A DNA stretch of 64,000 bases from Bellilinea sp. (GTDB lineage Bacteria > Chloroflexota > Anaerolineae > Anaerolineales > Anaerolineaceae), in contig BPHQ01000001.1 of NCBI GenBank assembly GCA_026003615.1, forward strand, positions 310,001 through 374,000, read 5' to 3'. Position 1 is the stretch's first letter; each line of letters opens with the position of its first letter. Below the pieces are notes generated by a model. It searched no databases, was not told the DNA's origin, and saw only the letters and a program-made list of their open reading frames with translations. Shown one piece after another: positions 29,466 through 39,493 of this stretch. The translations under genes and the position numbers were made by a program.

Positions 29466-31037
29466 CTTTGCAATTACTCGCACGACCAGCGGGCGGTTGA
29501 AGGTTTTTTCAAAGGCTTCAAGGTGGTTTTCGACCCCCCACTGTTCGAGTTGACAATCCTGATCCGAGAACATTTCAAGGATGACCTCTCTTTTGTCTCC
29601 GGCAACGAAACGCGCCCGATGAACGGCGCCAGTATGGCTGCGATCCAGGCTTTCGGACAGACGCAGAATCATACCTAATACCTTTACGGCAGTTTGGGAG
29701 TCCTTATCCAGAGCGGCAAATTCCGGTTCTTTTTTGCTGGGTAGCGCTTTACGGTGGTGCAAACTCGCCAGCGCCATGATGGCGATTTCTTTCTGGTCAA
29801 AGCCCAGCAAATCAGCGTTGCGGATCAGGTAGTAGGTGTGCATTTGATGGTTTTGGTAAGAAAGGAAAGCGCCAATATCATGCAGCAGGGCGGCGTATTC
29901 CAGTAATTCTCGCTCCCAACGGCCTAAACGGTGCAGGCCAATTTGATACCCCGAATCATATAACTGCAGAGCGAGGCGGGCAACATGGCGGGCGTGCGGC
30001 TCGTCGAAGTTGACCGTCCGTGCCAGATGCAACACAGACCGTTCCCTGACGGTCATTTGCCCGAGCATCAGCGATTGATCCGTTCGGGAGAGGTAATCCA
30101 TGAGTAACCCATCCCGCAGACCGCGTTCGCTGGGACGGAAGGAGGGCAATTTGAGTTCCTCCATGATGGTATCAATGATGGCTGCCCCGGCGATGATGAT
30201 ATCCGCTCGTTCCGGGTTGATGCCCGGAATCTGGCGGCGCTCTTCCAGATTGGCCTGACAGAGAATTTGAATCACCTCTTTGAGTTGCGCGTGGGTGATT
30301 TCATCCTCGCGTTCCAGTTTACGCTTGAAAAAGCGGTGGGCGGCAATATCCGCCAGATTGAGAATGGTACCGGATGAACCATATACCACATCAATTTTGT
30401 AGGGTTGAACGCGCTGCATGGTACGGACGATAATGTTTCGAACGTAATTTTGGATTAAGGCATAACGAATAGGCGAAATGGGGTCTTGCTCGTCCGGTAG
30501 AAAAAACATGGTCGTCAGGCGGATGGCACCTAATTTGAGCGAATCCAGCAGGTGATACTGCTGCTGGTCTCCGACGATGATTTCCGTGCTGCCACCGCCA
30601 ATATCAATGAAAAGAGCCTGCCGGTCGGCAAGGTGAACGCCGGATGCGACGCCCAAATAAATCAGGCGAGCTTCTTCGAGTCCCGATATGGCCCGTACAT
30701 CCAGACCGGCCTCGTCTTTCAGCCGCTGGATAAATTCGGCTTTATTGCTGGCTTCGCGGGTGGCTGAGGTGGCAACCGCAATGATTTCTTCTGCCTGGCG
30801 TTGGCGGGCCAGGTCGGCAAATTTTCGGCAGACGATGATGGCACGCTCCATTGCTTCGGGCTGAAGGGTCTGTTCAATGAATTCGCCTTCACCAAGCCGC
30901 ACCACTTCCTTTTGGGCAGTCAGCACCTGATAAGTCTTATTCGGATTGATGCGTACCAGCAAAAGTCGAATGGAGTTTGTGCCAATATCAATAAAACCAA
31001 CCACCCGGCTTTTGGAAGGAACTTCAGGATTTTCCAT
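29454..31037 (-). CDS. ppx: Exopolyphosphatase / guanosine pentaphosphatase (Ppx/GppA) with HD domain
   Basis: The 527-residue protein has the actin-like Ppx/GppA N-terminal half: FIDIGTNSIRL near residue 15 and DIGGGSTEI (about 140). The C-terminal half carries an HD-type helical domain (LLHDIGAFLSY). It should hydrolyse polyphosphate or pppGpp. The ATG at 31037 is chosen because GAGGAGA lies just upstream; longer frames lack a site. It overlaps the end of the CHAD gene by 14 bases, so the two polyphosphate-linked genes are coupled. Confidence 0.9.
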   Translation of the reverse strand: MENPEVPSKSRVVGFIDIGTNSIRLLLVRINPNKTYQVLTAQKEVVRLGEGEFIEQTLQPEAMERAIIVCRKFADLARQRQAEEIIAVATSATREASNKAEFIQRLKDEAGLDVRAISGLEEARLIYLGVASGVHLADRQALFIDIGGGSTEIIVGDQQQYHLLDSLKLGAIRLTTMFFLPDEQDPISPIRYALIQNYVRNIIVRTMQRVQPYKIDVVYGSSGTILNLADIAAHRFFKRKLEREDEITHAQLKEVIQILCQANLEERRQIPGINPERADIIIAGAAIIDTIMEELKLPSFRPSERGLRDGLLMDYLSRTDQSLMLGQMTVRERSVLHLARTVNFDEPHARHVARLALQLYDSGYQIGLHRLGRWERELLEYAALLHDIGAFLSYQNHQMHTYYLIRNADLLGFDQKEIAIMALASLHHRKALPSKKEPEFAALDKDSQTAVKVLGMILRLSESLDRSHTGAVHRARFVAGDKREVILEMFSDQDCQLEQWGVENHLEAFEKTFNRPLVVRVIAKSSV

Positions 31038-32058
31038 GATTTGTCTCCTCTGGCTGTGTTGAATGTTCAAAAAGGTTGGCCGCTTGTGAATTAAGTTCTA
31101 CTGTTGATGTCTGGACAGAAACCTGTCGGCGCAGGTTCTCCCATACGTTTTCTGCTTGCCACTCCTGCCAGGAATGAACAAATTGTTGATAAAGTTCCTG
31201 GCGTTCTTTTTCGCGTAAATTTTGATAGTAGACTAACCCCGGCAACAGTCGTTTGAAGGGACGAATGTGGCCAAAATACTCAATTGTGCGTTGGCGTTCC
31301 TCTTCGATGAAATGGGGGAGATAGGCTGTCCACACATCGGCATCGTGAATTGCTCCCAGAAGGTCCTGGCACTGGCGCAAGGACTTGATAAAGGGCTTTA
31401 ATTCATCCTCAAAAAGCGGGGCAAAAAATTCCAGTGTGTAGCGCAGGTGTTTTCCGGCGATTCGCATGGCATGAAGTTCGGTGACGCATTCCGGTTGGGT
31501 CACGTAAGGCTCAAACGCAAGAAATTCATCCAGTTTCGCCTGAATTTGCTCATCTGCTAATTTGTGCAGGCCTGGATCGCTCAAGTCCAGTTGATCCTTG
31601 AAGATTTCCAAGGGGGCAAGTTTTCGGGTGATTTCAGTCACCAGATCGTCTTTTTCCAGCCGACGCAGGGCTTTGAGAACGTCCTTTTGCATCTCGCGTC
31701 GGCGCTGGCGCAGGCGCAGTAACAACCGGCGTACGCCAGCACGTTCGGGTGGTGTAAGTTGGCTCACCAAATCGTTCAGGTGTTCAATTTGAACATCCGT
31801 ATCGCGTGCGGCACCGAGGGCGCGGGTGATGGCGCGGATCCGTTTACGCCAATTTTCGTGCCGGCGCGGGGCGAGAAATGGCCCGAAGATGGGCAGCGCG
31901 CTGCGCAATCGGCGGGTAGCAACCCGCATACGATGGACGGCTTCGATATCTTCAGCCTTCTTTACGCCCTCAATTTCGGACACCATTGCGCTCAATTGCC
32001 GCAGGATGATGGTCGCGCCGAATATTTGAACATTTGAAATCGGGGGAGACTTTGGCAT
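31024..32058 (-). CDS. CHAD-domain protein (polyphosphate-binding type)
   Basis: The 344-residue all-helical protein has the conserved His/Arg/Lys pattern of CHAD domains: VHRMRVATRRLRSAL (about 43), LGAARDTDVQ and LHAMRIAGKHLRYTLEFF (about 197). CHAD domains bind polyphosphate through these basic faces. No CYTH domain is fused. AAGGAGGTGA just upstream supports the ATG at 32058. Its overlap with ppx and the nearby pst-phoU operon make a polyphosphate role likely, though the exact function is unknown. Confidence 0.88.
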   Translation of the reverse strand: MPKSPPISNVQIFGATIILRQLSAMVSEIEGVKKAEDIEAVHRMRVATRRLRSALPIFGPFLAPRRHENWRKRIRAITRALGAARDTDVQIEHLNDLVSQLTPPERAGVRRLLLRLRQRRREMQKDVLKALRRLEKDDLVTEITRKLAPLEIFKDQLDLSDPGLHKLADEQIQAKLDEFLAFEPYVTQPECVTELHAMRIAGKHLRYTLEFFAPLFEDELKPFIKSLRQCQDLLGAIHDADVWTAYLPHFIEEERQRTIEYFGHIRPFKRLLPGLVYYQNLREKERQELYQQFVHSWQEWQAENVWENLRRQVSVQTSTVELNSQAANLFEHSTQPEETNHGKS

Positions 32059-32086
32059 GAGGTCACCTCCTTGTGTTGACTGTTTC

Positions 32087-32092
32087 ATTATA
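32087..32092 (-). promoter_or_regulatory. -10 element for the CHAD-ppx transcript
   Basis: TATAAT on the minus strand (32092-32087) is 28 bases ahead of the CHAD start. The -35 is poor. It lies after the phoU terminator, so CHAD-ppx probably has separate transcription. Confidence 0.45.
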
Positions 32093-32117
32093 GCATTGTA
32101 CGGCCGTCTTTCATAAA

Positions 32118-32151
32118 GAATAAGAAATCCCCCGCATCCACAGCGGGGGAT
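32118..32151 (-). terminator. Terminator after phoU
   Basis: On the minus strand a 9-bp GC-rich stem (32151-32143 with 32135-32127) is followed by TTCTTATTCTTT. It separates the pst-phoU operon from CHAD-ppx. Confidence 0.72.
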
Positions 32152-32180
32152 AGGATCTTCTAACAAAGGTCGGAGGCGGG

Positions 32181-32861
32181 TCAGACGTTAGCGTCGTCTT
32201 CATCCATTCCGTCAATCTCAAACAGTTCGCCGGTTGCGCTGAAGACAGTGCGTTCACAGATGTTGGTTACACGGTCGGCCAACCGTTCGAGATTGTGAAT
32301 AACCCACAGCATGAGGTTTGTATGATCAATCAGGCTCGGGTTGGCAATCATCGCCTCGACAATCTTTCGATACGCCTGATTGAACAATTCGTCCACCTGA
32401 TCATCCTCTTTGGGAATTGCCAGAGCCTGGATGTGATTTTCCGAAACAAAAGCTCCCAAGGCCCGGTGGAGCATGCTGACAGCGATTTCTGCCATCTTTT
32501 CAATTTCCTGCATGGGAATGATTACATCCCCTTCACCAAGGCGGGTGACTACTTTGGCAATACCTTTGGCGTAGTCTCCCATCCGTTCCAGTTCAGTGTT
32601 GACTTCCAGCATGGCGGTCATTTCACGCAGATCGCGCGCCATGGGCTGTTGGGTTGCCATGAGGGTGATGATGGCATTTTCGATGGCAAATCGCTTCTCG
32701 TTGATGGTCTGGTCGGCTTCGAAAATTTCGCGTGCCAGATGGATATCGCGGTTCTTCAATGCCTGGATGGCAGATAAGGTAGCCTGTTCTACCATACTGC
32801 CGAGGATGAGGATCTCATCTCGTATCTGGTTGATTTGTCGGATCAAGGTTTCGCGTGGCAT
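32181..32861 (-). CDS. phoU: Phosphate signalling protein PhoU
   Basis: The 226-residue helical protein has two PhoU repeats, each with the metal-contacting acidic pattern (LERMGDYAKGIAKV about 88 and LERLADRVTNICERT about 194). PhoU links the Pst transporter to the PhoR-type kinase and represses the Pho response when phosphate is ample. It is the last gene of pstSCAB-phoU and lies about 25 bases after pstB. Confidence 0.95.
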   Translation of the reverse strand: MPRETLIRQINQIRDEILILGSMVEQATLSAIQALKNRDIHLAREIFEADQTINEKRFAIENAIITLMATQQPMARDLREMTAMLEVNTELERMGDYAKGIAKVVTRLGEGDVIIPMQEIEKMAEIAVSMLHRALGAFVSENHIQALAIPKEDDQVDELFNQAYRKIVEAMIANPSLIDHTNLMLWVIHNLERLADRVTNICERTVFSATGELFEIDGMDEDDANV

Positions 32862-32885
32862 TGGAAAGCCTTTCCTGGTTGAGAG

Positions 32886-33674
32886 TTAGCCGAAACGGCC
32901 GGTAATGTAGTCTTCGGTGCGCTTATCTTTCGGGCGGGTGAAGATGACGCTTGTGCGATCAAACTCAATGACCGTGCCAGAACGCTCTCCTTCGCCGGTT
33001 AACATCATCATCGCCGTATAATCGGAAACCCGTGCCGCTTCCTGCATGTTATGGGTGACTATGACAATTGTATAATTTTCTTTCAACTCGCGCATCAAAT
33101 CTTCTATCTTAAGAGTGGCAATCGGGTCAAGGGCTGAGGCTGGTTCATCCATTAAAATCACTTCGGGTTTGATGGCGATGGCGCGTGCAATACACAAGCG
33201 CTGTTGTTGCCCGCCGGAAAGGGATAAACCGCTTTGATCTAATTTATCCTTGACTTCGTCCCACAGAGCCGCTCCGCGCAATGCTTGTTCCACCAAATCG
33301 TCCATCTCCGACTTTGAGCCGCGAAATCCATTGATTTTCAATCCCCAGGCGATATTTTCATAAATGGACTTGGGAAAGGGATTGGGTTTTTGAAACACCA
33401 TTCCAATCTTGCGGCGAACCTCAACCGGATCAATTGCGGGATCATAAATATCCTCGCCATTAAAAAGGATTTTTCCTTCCGAACGGGCTGATGGTACCAA
33501 TTCGTTCATCCGATTAAACGATCGTAAGAGGGTGGATTTACCGCAGCCAGAAGGGCCGATGATGGCCGTAATTTGATTGCGAAAAACCTGAAAATTAACG
33601 TCTTTGATGGCCAAGAAATTGCCGTAAAAGACATTGAGATTTTTAGTTTCCAAAACGACGTGGTTGTTGTCCAT
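32886..33674 (-). CDS. pstB: Phosphate ABC transporter ATPase PstB
   Basis: The 262-residue ATPase has Walker [10 protein letters not shown], the signature LSGGQQQRL and Walker [31 protein letters not shown] at the N-terminus and [14 protein letters not shown] at the C-terminus are diagnostic for PstB. It powers phosphate uptake through PstC and PstA. The ATG at 33674 has GGGAG upstream and gives the usual N-terminal length; an in-frame ATG at 33698, four bases after the pstA stop, is the alternative. Confidence 0.96.
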   Translation of the reverse strand: MDNNHVVLETKNLNVFYGNFLAIKDVNFQVFRNQITAIIGPSGCGKSTLLRSFNRMNELVPSARSEGKILFNGEDIYDPAIDPVEVRRKIGMVFQKPNPFPKSIYENIAWGLKINGFRGSKSEMDDLVEQALRGAALWDEVKDKLDQSGLSLSGGQQQRLCIARAIAIKPEVILMDEPASALDPIATLKIEDLMRELKENYTIVIVTHNMQEAARVSDYTAMMMLTGEGERSGTVIEFDRTSVIFTRPKDKRTEDYITGRFG

Positions 33675-33699
33675 GATCAAGTTAAAGCTCCCGGTCATT

Positions 33700-34587
33700 T
33701 CACCAACGGATTAGCAGACGATTGCGCAGCCAGATGGCCAGCGCATTCATCGAAAGCAAAACCGCCAGCAATATTATAATCCCTGCCGCGGCTAAACCAT
33801 GAAAATCGGATTGCGGAAGGGAAATCCAGTTGAAAATCTGGATTGGCAGAACTGTAAAAATATCGAATGGTCCTTTTGGATCGAAGGCAATGTAGGTCAA
33901 CGCGCCAATTGTAATCAATGGGGCGGTTTCTCCAATTGCTCGTGACATGGCCAGAATGATGCCGGTCAATATCGCCGGGGCAGAATAGACCAGCACATGA
34001 TCGCGTGATACTTCCCAATCGGTGGCTCCCAATGCGAGAGCAGCCTGACGGATGGACTGAGGGACGGCACGAATTGCCTCGCGAGTAGTGACAATAATGA
34101 TAGGAAGCACCAGTAAGGCCATGGTCATTGCTCCTGCAATGAGTGTTCTTCCCAAGCCTAACTGACGGACAAACAAACCCAAACCCAACAGACCGTAAAT
34201 AATTGAAGGCACTCCTGCCAGATTGGCTACATTGATCTCGATAAATCGTGTGATTCGGTTTTGAGGTGCGAATTCTTCAAGATAAATCCCAGCACCAACA
34301 CCAATCGGGATTGCCAGGGCAGCAGTTAGCACCATCAACCACAATGAGCCTTGCAAAGCAGAACGGAGACCAGCTCGATCGGGAAAACGGGATGGAAACT
34401 CGGTGAACAGTTTGGTGCTTAACCAAGGCAATCCGTCCAAAAACACATCAATGAGCAGGGTAAGTAGCATGGCAATCCCTAAGAGGATTGCGAAAAAAGC
34501 AATGATCTCAAAAATCTTTCCTTTCAGTTTGCGTAAGGAGAGATTACGCTCAAAAGTGACATCTCTTAAGGCAGTCAATGTGCTCAT
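33700..34587 (-). CDS. pstA: Phosphate ABC transporter permease PstA
   Basis: The 295-residue membrane protein has six hydrophobic segments. The ABC-permease EAA loop region ([19 protein letters not shown], about residue 187) is followed by [19 protein letters not shown], typical of PstA. It forms the membrane channel with PstC. Its start overlaps the end of pstC by four bases (ATGA). The PstA call over PstC rests on gene order and the IGETAPL motif. Confidence 0.94.
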   Translation of the reverse strand: MSTLTALRDVTFERNLSLRKLKGKIFEIIAFFAILLGIAMLLTLLIDVFLDGLPWLSTKLFTEFPSRFPDRAGLRSALQGSLWLMVLTAALAIPIGVGAGIYLEEFAPQNRITRFIEINVANLAGVPSIIYGLLGLGLFVRQLGLGRTLIAGAMTMALLVLPIIIVTTREAIRAVPQSIRQAALALGATDWEVSRDHVLVYSAPAILTGIILAMSRAIGETAPLITIGALTYIAFDPKGPFDIFTVLPIQIFNWISLPQSDFHGLAAAGIIILLAVLLSMNALAIWLRNRLLIRW

Positions 34588-35504
34588 TCGTATTTCTCCC
34601 TGAAACGTTTGGTGACAAAGTAACTGATGATATTCATTATCAGCGTCATTCCAAATAACAACATGCCGACCGCAAAGATGGTTTTGTAGGCAATGCTTTG
34701 GTGGGGTGTATCTCCCAAACTTACCTGAACAATGTAGGCAGTCATTGTCTCGATAGACTGAAGGGGATTGAGGGTCAGTTTGGGTTGTTGACCCGCAGCA
34801 ATTGCAACAATCATGGTCTCGCCAATGGCGCGTGAAACCGCCAAAATGAAAGCGGCAGCAACACCGGAAAGTGCAGCCGGTAAAACCACCTGAGTGGCTG
34901 TTTCGAATTTGGTTGCACCCATTGCATAAGCGGCTTCTCTAAGAGATCTCGGTACTGCTGAAAGGGCATCTTCAGAGACCGAGGCCATTAGTGGCAAAAT
35001 CATAAATCCCATGGCGATTGAAGCACTGGCGGCGTTGAAAATTTGAGTTTCGGGAAACAGGTCTCTTAATATGGGGGTGATGAATAGCAGGGCAAAATAA
35101 CCGTATACAACGGTTGGAATTCCTGCCAGAATTTCCAAAATCGGTTTCAGGATTTTACGCATTCTTTCTGAGGCATACTCGCTCAGGAAGATTGCAGCCA
35201 GCAAACCAAGTGGTACTGCCACCAGCATCGCACCGGCGGCGACCAGTAAGGTCCCATTTACCAGTGGCAGGACGCCAAACCGCTTGGAAGCAAATAAAGG
35301 TGTCCAACGCGTATCGGTAAAAAATTCAAGAATGGAGACTTCCTGGAAAAAGAGGACGGTTTCCTTGAGTAGTTCGTAGATGATACCGGCAGTAGTCCCT
35401 ACCGAAACAAGAGCAAAGAAAAAAGTCAACCCGCGAATAATTTTTCTCTCGCGGTCGCGTTTCCGGTGATTTTGGGTGGTTAGAGATTGGATTGTGGTAG
35501 CCAT
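34584..35504 (-). CDS. pstC: Phosphate ABC transporter permease PstC
   Basis: The 306-residue permease has six hydrophobic segments, [21 protein letters not shown] as the EAA loop, and [24 protein letters not shown] ahead of the ATG at 35504 gives the normal PstC length. A longer frame to 35621 would run through the strong pstS-pstC hairpin and add 39 residues unlike any PstC. Confidence 0.94.
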   Translation of the reverse strand: MATTIQSLTTQNHRKRDRERKIIRGLTFFFALVSVGTTAGIIYELLKETVLFFQEVSILEFFTDTRWTPLFASKRFGVLPLVNGTLLVAAGAMLVAVPLGLLAAIFLSEYASERMRKILKPILEILAGIPTVVYGYFALLFITPILRDLFPETQIFNAASASIAMGFMILPLMASVSEDALSAVPRSLREAAYAMGATKFETATQVVLPAALSGVAAAFILAVSRAIGETMIVAIAAGQQPKLTLNPLQSIETMTAYIVQVSLGDTPHQSIAYKTIFAVGMLLFGMTLIMNIISYFVTKRFREKYE

Positions 35505-35528
35505 TTGTAATTTTCCCTCTTTGACACA

Positions 35529-35562
35529 GGGAATGGGACGAGTTTGATTTCGTCCCATTCCC
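35529..35562 (-). other. Intercistronic hairpin between pstS and pstC
   Basis: A perfect 13-bp stem (35529-35541 with 35550-35562) with an 8-base loop lies 25 bases after the pstS stop. No T run follows on the minus strand. It more likely protects the pstS mRNA 3' end or partly attenuates, giving more binding protein than permease. Confidence 0.6.
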
Positions 35563-35586
35563 ATCGGGTCTAAACCAATTGAGACC

Positions 35587-36684
35587 TTATTCTTTGGCAA
35601 GTAAATCGGCCAGTGAAACACCGACGGTTGAACCCTGCCCTTCGAAGATTGAACCGGTCACACGATTGTCGTAGCGTTTTTGTGCCAGCTGATAGATTTC
35701 ATCGGTAAGGGGAATGTAGCCAACTTCTGTGGAAAGTTGCCCGGCGTTTTTGAGGTAAAAATCAATGAACAGGCTGATTTCATCTTTCTCATCCACGCGG
35801 GCGCGGTTCACGTAAATGAAGATGGGGCGGGAAAGTGGCTGATAAGTACCCTGAGAGACTGTGGTGAGGTCGGGTAACACGCAATTTCCGTCTCCGTTGT
35901 CAACCGCAACCAGTTTCAGTTTATCTTTGTTTTCTTCGTAATAAGCCAAACCAAAGAAACCGAGTGCGTTAACATCGCCGGCAATCCCCTGCACCAGTAC
36001 GTTATCATCTTCGCTGGGCAGGTAATCACCACGGCTGGCACCTTCTTCCCCAACAATAGCAGCAGTGAAGTAATCATAGGTACCCGAATCGGTGCCGGCG
36101 CCGTAGAGGGTCAACGGTTGATCGGGAAATCCATCGCGCACCTGATTCCAGTTGGTAATCACACCTTCGGCAGCAGGTTCCCAGATTTTCTTTAATTCTT
36201 CCACAGTGAGGCAGGCTGCAAAGTCGTTGGCAGGGTTCACCATGACGGCCAAACCATCAAAGGCAACCGGCAGTTCGATGTATTCAATTCCATTCTGCTG
36301 GCAAAGTTCAACCTCGGATGGTTTGATCGGACGAGATGCATTGGAAATATCGGTTTCGCCGTTGCAGAATTTCTTGAAACCACCACCAGTTCCCGAAATT
36401 CCGACTGGCACGCGCACATCAGGAAACTCACGCTGAAATTCTTCGGCTACCGCCTGGGTGATCGGTGCTACGGTGCTGGAGCCGTCAACCAGAATGGTGC
36501 CTTCTACCGGTCCAGCGGTGGGGGTGATGATTTTTTCGACCTCAACAACCTGGGTTTGAATGACCGTTTCAACCACTTTTTCGGGTTGGGATGCCTCGGT
36601 TGGGGTTGCGGCTGGCGCACAGGCTGAAAGGATCAGCCCCATGACGACCAAAATAAAAAATAACGGACGAACTTTGTTTAGCAT
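35587..36684 (-). CDS. pstS: Phosphate-binding lipoprotein PstS
   Basis: The 365-residue product has a lipoprotein signal ending in the lipobox LSAC (Cys22), then a Thr/Pro-rich linker. The PBP-like domain contains [18 protein letters not shown] and [24 protein letters not shown], the phosphate-binding loops of PstS. It captures phosphate outside the membrane and hands it to PstCA. A GAGGAGA ribosome site precedes the ATG, and Pho-box repeats lie 45-110 bases upstream. It is first in pstSCAB-phoU. Confidence 0.96.
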   Translation of the reverse strand: MLNKVRPLFFILVVMGLILSACAPAATPTEASQPEKVVETVIQTQVVEVEKIITPTAGPVEGTILVDGSSTVAPITQAVAEEFQREFPDVRVPVGISGTGGGFKKFCNGETDISNASRPIKPSEVELCQQNGIEYIELPVAFDGLAVMVNPANDFAACLTVEELKKIWEPAAEGVITNWNQVRDGFPDQPLTLYGAGTDSGTYDYFTAAIVGEEGASRGDYLPSEDDNVLVQGIAGDVNALGFFGLAYYEENKDKLKLVAVDNGDGNCVLPDLTTVSQGTYQPLSRPIFIYVNRARVDEKDEISLFIDFYLKNAGQLSTEVGYIPLTDEIYQLAQKRYDNRVTGSIFEGQGSTVGVSLADLLAKE

Positions 36685-36728
36685 ACTTTTCTCTCCTCGA
36701 AATATAAAGTATTGGAATTCACTTCATC

Positions 36729-36734
36729 ATCATA
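36729..36734 (-). promoter_or_regulatory. -10 element of the pst operon
   Basis: TATGAT on the minus strand starts nine bases after the last Pho-box half-site. This is the spacing expected when an activator replaces the -35. Confidence 0.6.
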
Positions 36735-36743
36735 TCAACCCAT

Positions 36744-36793
36744 GTTTAATGGCGTTGAATGATTGTGTTAAGAGGTGGTTAAAATAAATTTAA
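36744..36793 (-). promoter_or_regulatory. Pho box: five half-sites at 11-bp spacing upstream of pstS
   Basis: On the minus strand, hexamers TTAAAT, TTAACC, TTAACA, ATTCAA and TTAAAC occupy plus-strand positions starting at 36788, 36777, 36766, 36755 and 36744. The spacing is exactly 11 bp each time. This matches PhoB/PhoP-type direct-repeat operators. The fourth copy is degenerate. The regulator itself is not in the window. Confidence 0.78.
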
Positions 36794-36839
36794 CTCTTTG
36801 CAACTCTTTAATCGGATTTGGCTGAGGAATTATCCGTTT

Positions 36840-36853
36840 CTTATGATCATAAG
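36840..36853. promoter_or_regulatory. Perfect 14-bp palindrome near the histidine kinase promoter
   Basis: CTTATGATCATAAG is a perfect palindrome located where the -35 of the downstream promoter should be. It could be an operator for a dimeric regulator. The bound protein is unknown. Confidence 0.4.
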
Positions 36854-36872
36854 AGGCTGCTGGACTACAGGA

Positions 36873-36878
36873 TATAAT
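36873..36878 (+). promoter_or_regulatory. -10 element of the histidine kinase gene
   Basis: TATAAT lies 24 bases before the ATG at 36902. No normal -35 is seen; the palindrome at 36840 covers that region. Confidence 0.5.
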
Positions 36879-36901
36879 TGAGGAATAGACAGGCTGTTTC
36901 G

Positions 36902-38065
36902 ATGAATACTGTGAGCCACTGGTTATCTGTCATCCAGAAAGCCTTTCCCGCCCTCTCGGAGAGCGAGCTTTCCGAAATCATCTCGGCGGGTGAGATTCGC
37001 GCTTTTCCGAAAGGCAGTAAGTTGACCACTGAAGGCGCCTACGAAACAACCTTCTATATCCTGCTAAAAGGAGAAGTTCGGGTTACCAAAAAGTTTGACG
37101 AAAACGAAGAACGGATTTTGAAACAATTATTTGCCGGCGACTTTTTTGGCGAAATGGCAATCATCCATGATGCTCCCCGGGCGGCAACGATTACCGCATT
37201 AACGGACGTGGAAGTGCTGGCAATAGAACGGGAAGCTTTTGTGAATTTGCTGCGCACCAACAGTCAGTTGTCCCTGGCAATGGTCAGGGAAGTCAGCCGC
37301 CGACTGAGGGAGAACGATGAGATAGCCATTGCCGACCTTCGTAAAAAAGCCGAGGAATTAAGCGAAGCCTACCGCCGTCTTTCTCAACAGGAAGCGGCGC
37401 GCAGCCAGTTCTTAACGACGATTGCTCACGAGCTGCGCACACCTCTGATGGCTGCTAACGGCTTTTTGCAGATCATCCGCTCCGGCGATTTGCATGGAGA
37501 AGCCTTGCAAGCCGCTCTGGATACGGTAGCGCGCAATTTGCAGGAGATTACAGCATTAATCAACAATATTTTATTTTTGCAAGAAATGGAATTGATTTTG
37601 CCGGAGTTTCAGCCAACCGACTTGAGTCAGCTAATAGTAGAGGTTGTCGAAAATTATCGGTCAGCGGCTCAAAAGCAGGGGGTTAAAGTACAGGTCAACC
37701 TGCCAGCTAATGCAGTGGAGGTCCAAGGGGATGTGAAAAGTCTCAGCCGGGCATTCGCGGCAGTGCTGGATAATGCGATTAAGTTCAGTCCCAATGGAGG
37801 CGAGGTGGGGATAACTTTGTTACCCCGTGACAATTGGGCTGAGATCGAGGTGCGTGATAGCGGTGTTGGCATACCACCTGAAGCCCTGCCCCGCATCTTT
37901 GACCGTTTTTACCACCTGGATGAAGTGAACGGTCATTTGTTTCGCGGGGCAGGTTTGGGCTTGTCTATTGCGCGGCAGGTGATTGAACAGCACGGTGGGG
38001 AAATCGGTGTACAAAGCGATTTAGGGCAGGGCAGCACTTTTTGGCTGCGGTTGAAACGTGTTTAA
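36902..38065 (+). CDS. Cyclic-nucleotide-domain sensor histidine kinase
   Basis: The 387-residue soluble protein has an N-terminal cNMP-binding/Crp-like domain (about 10-130; LLKGEVRV and [20 protein letters not shown]). A short coiled coil leads to a HisKA domain with phospho-His in [15 protein letters not shown] (about 183) and an HATPase_c domain (N box [13 protein letters not shown]1 [10 protein letters not shown]2 [11 protein letters not shown]). No membrane segment is present, so it senses a cytoplasmic signal. The ATG at 36902 is used because an earlier in-frame TTG (36878) lies in the -10 box. It is divergent from pstS, but no regulator gene adjoins it. A PhoR role is possible but not shown. 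Confidence 0.87.
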   Translation: MNTVSHWLSVIQKAFPALSESELSEIISAGEIRAFPKGSKLTTEGAYETTFYILLKGEVRVTKKFDENEERILKQLFAGDFFGEMAIIHDAPRAATITALTDVEVLAIEREAFVNLLRTNSQLSLAMVREVSRRLRENDEIAIADLRKKAEELSEAYRRLSQQEAARSQFLTTIAHELRTPLMAANGFLQIIRSGDLHGEALQAALDTVARNLQEITALINNILFLQEMELILPEFQPTDLSQLIVEVVENYRSAAQKQGVKVQVNLPANAVEVQGDVKSLSRAFAAVLDNAIKFSPNGGEVGITLLPRDNWAEIEVRDSGVGIPPEALPRIFDRFYHLDEVNGHLFRGAGLGLSIARQVIEQHGGEIGVQSDLGQGSTFWLRLKRV

Positions 38066-39450
38066 CCAGTGCGGCGGCGTTTGACCTTGGGTCCTTGCGG
38101 CGTGTCCATCACTTCATAGCCGGCGGCAATGATCTGATTACGAAGCCTATCGGCGTCTTGCCAGCGTTTTTCAGCGCGGGCTTGCTGGCGCTGTTCAACC
38201 AGCCGTAAAATTTCATCAGGAATTTCTTCTTCGGGGGGCTGCCAGTTAGCCAGATTCAAACCCAGCACGCGGTCAAATTCCAGTAAGGTGGCTTTTTTGA
38301 CCCCGTTAGGAAGGTCGGAGCGCACCAGTTCCCAGGTCAAGGCCATGGCTTTGGGCATGTTCAGGTCGTCGTTGATGACTTCGAGGAATTTTTGCCGGTA
38401 GGCGTGGTCGGGCTCGGTCGGTGCGCCCCAATCGTAAAAGGCATTGCGCAGGCGGTCAAGCGCTTTGGCAGCCCCATCCAGTCCTTCCCAGGTGAAGTTC
38501 AATTTTTGACGGTAGATGGCATTGAGGCAGAACATGCGGTAGGCCAATGGGTCGTAGCCTTCTTCCATCAGGGTTTCAACCCGCAGGAATTTACCGCTGG
38601 ATTTGGACATTTTTACACCTTCGTCCAATTGCAGGAAGTAACCGTGCAGCCAGAAGTTAGCCAGGCGGGTGCCGTAGCAGGCTTCCGTTTGAGCAATTTC
38701 GTTGGTATGGTGAACGGTAATATGGTCCTCCCCGCCACAGTGGATGTCAAAGAACGGACCGAGGTATTTGGCGGACATAGCTGAGCATTCAATGTGCCAG
38801 CCGGGAAAACCAACCCCCCATGGGCTGTCCCATTCCATCTGGCGTTTCTGGTCTTTAGGGCTAAACTTCCATAAGGCGAAGTCGGTTGGGTGGCGTTTTT
38901 CACCCATATCAATGCGTGCACCGGCTTGCAGTCCCTCAATATCCAGTCTTCCCAGGTAGCCGTAGGAAGGCAGTTTGCTGGTATCAAAATAAATCCCATC
39001 GGAGGTGCGGTAGGTGTATCCCATCTCCTCGATGCAGCGGATAAAGTCAATTTGCTCCTGAATGTGATCCGTTGCGCGGCACCAAATGGTCGGTTCAAGA
39101 ATGTTCAGGCGTTTCAGATCTTTGCGGAACTCTTCGGTATAATACTCGGCAATTTCCCATGCCGTTTTACCAGCACGGCGGGCGCCGGCTTCCATTTTAT
39201 CCTCACCGGTGTCTGCATCCGAAGTCAGGTGTCCCACATCGGTGATATTCATGACGTGCTTGACCGAAAAGCCGTTGTATAACAAAACCCGTTTGAGGAT
39301 ATCCTCAAAAATGTACGTTCGCAGGTTTCCAATGTGGGCATAGTCATAAACGGTCGGACCGCAGGTGTACATGCCCACTTCCGGCGGATTGAGCGGTTGG
39401 AATTCGCGTAGACTGCGGGTGTAGGTGTCGTACAAGACCAGGGGTGTCAT
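38062..39450 (-). CDS. cysS: Cysteinyl-tRNA synthetase
   Basis: The 462-residue class I synthetase attaches cysteine to tRNA-Cys. [14 protein letters not shown] (29-42) contains the HIGH-type motif and the zinc Cys30. Further zinc ligands are in GWHIECSAM (about 208) and [15 protein letters not shown] (about 267) is the second signature. Length matches the bacterial enzyme (about 460). It converges on the histidine kinase gene with a 4-base overlap of stops. Confidence 0.97.
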   Translation of the reverse strand: MTPLVLYDTYTRSLREFQPLNPPEVGMYTCGPTVYDYAHIGNLRTYIFEDILKRVLLYNGFSVKHVMNITDVGHLTSDADTGEDKMEAGARRAGKTAWEIAEYYTEEFRKDLKRLNILEPTIWCRATDHIQEQIDFIRCIEEMGYTYRTSDGIYFDTSKLPSYGYLGRLDIEGLQAGARIDMGEKRHPTDFALWKFSPKDQKRQMEWDSPWGVGFPGWHIECSAMSAKYLGPFFDIHCGGEDHITVHHTNEIAQTEACYGTRLANFWLHGYFLQLDEGVKMSKSSGKFLRVETLMEEGYDPLAYRMFCLNAIYRQKLNFTWEGLDGAAKALDRLRNAFYDWGAPTEPDHAYRQKFLEVINDDLNMPKAMALTWELVRSDLPNGVKKATLLEFDRVLGLNLANWQPPEEEIPDEILRLVEQRQQARAEKRWQDADRLRNQIIAAGYEVMDTPQGPKVKRRRTG

Positions 39451-39493
39451 GGAGTGTCTTTTCTCTTTGGGTAGGGATAATATTTTCTCTATT

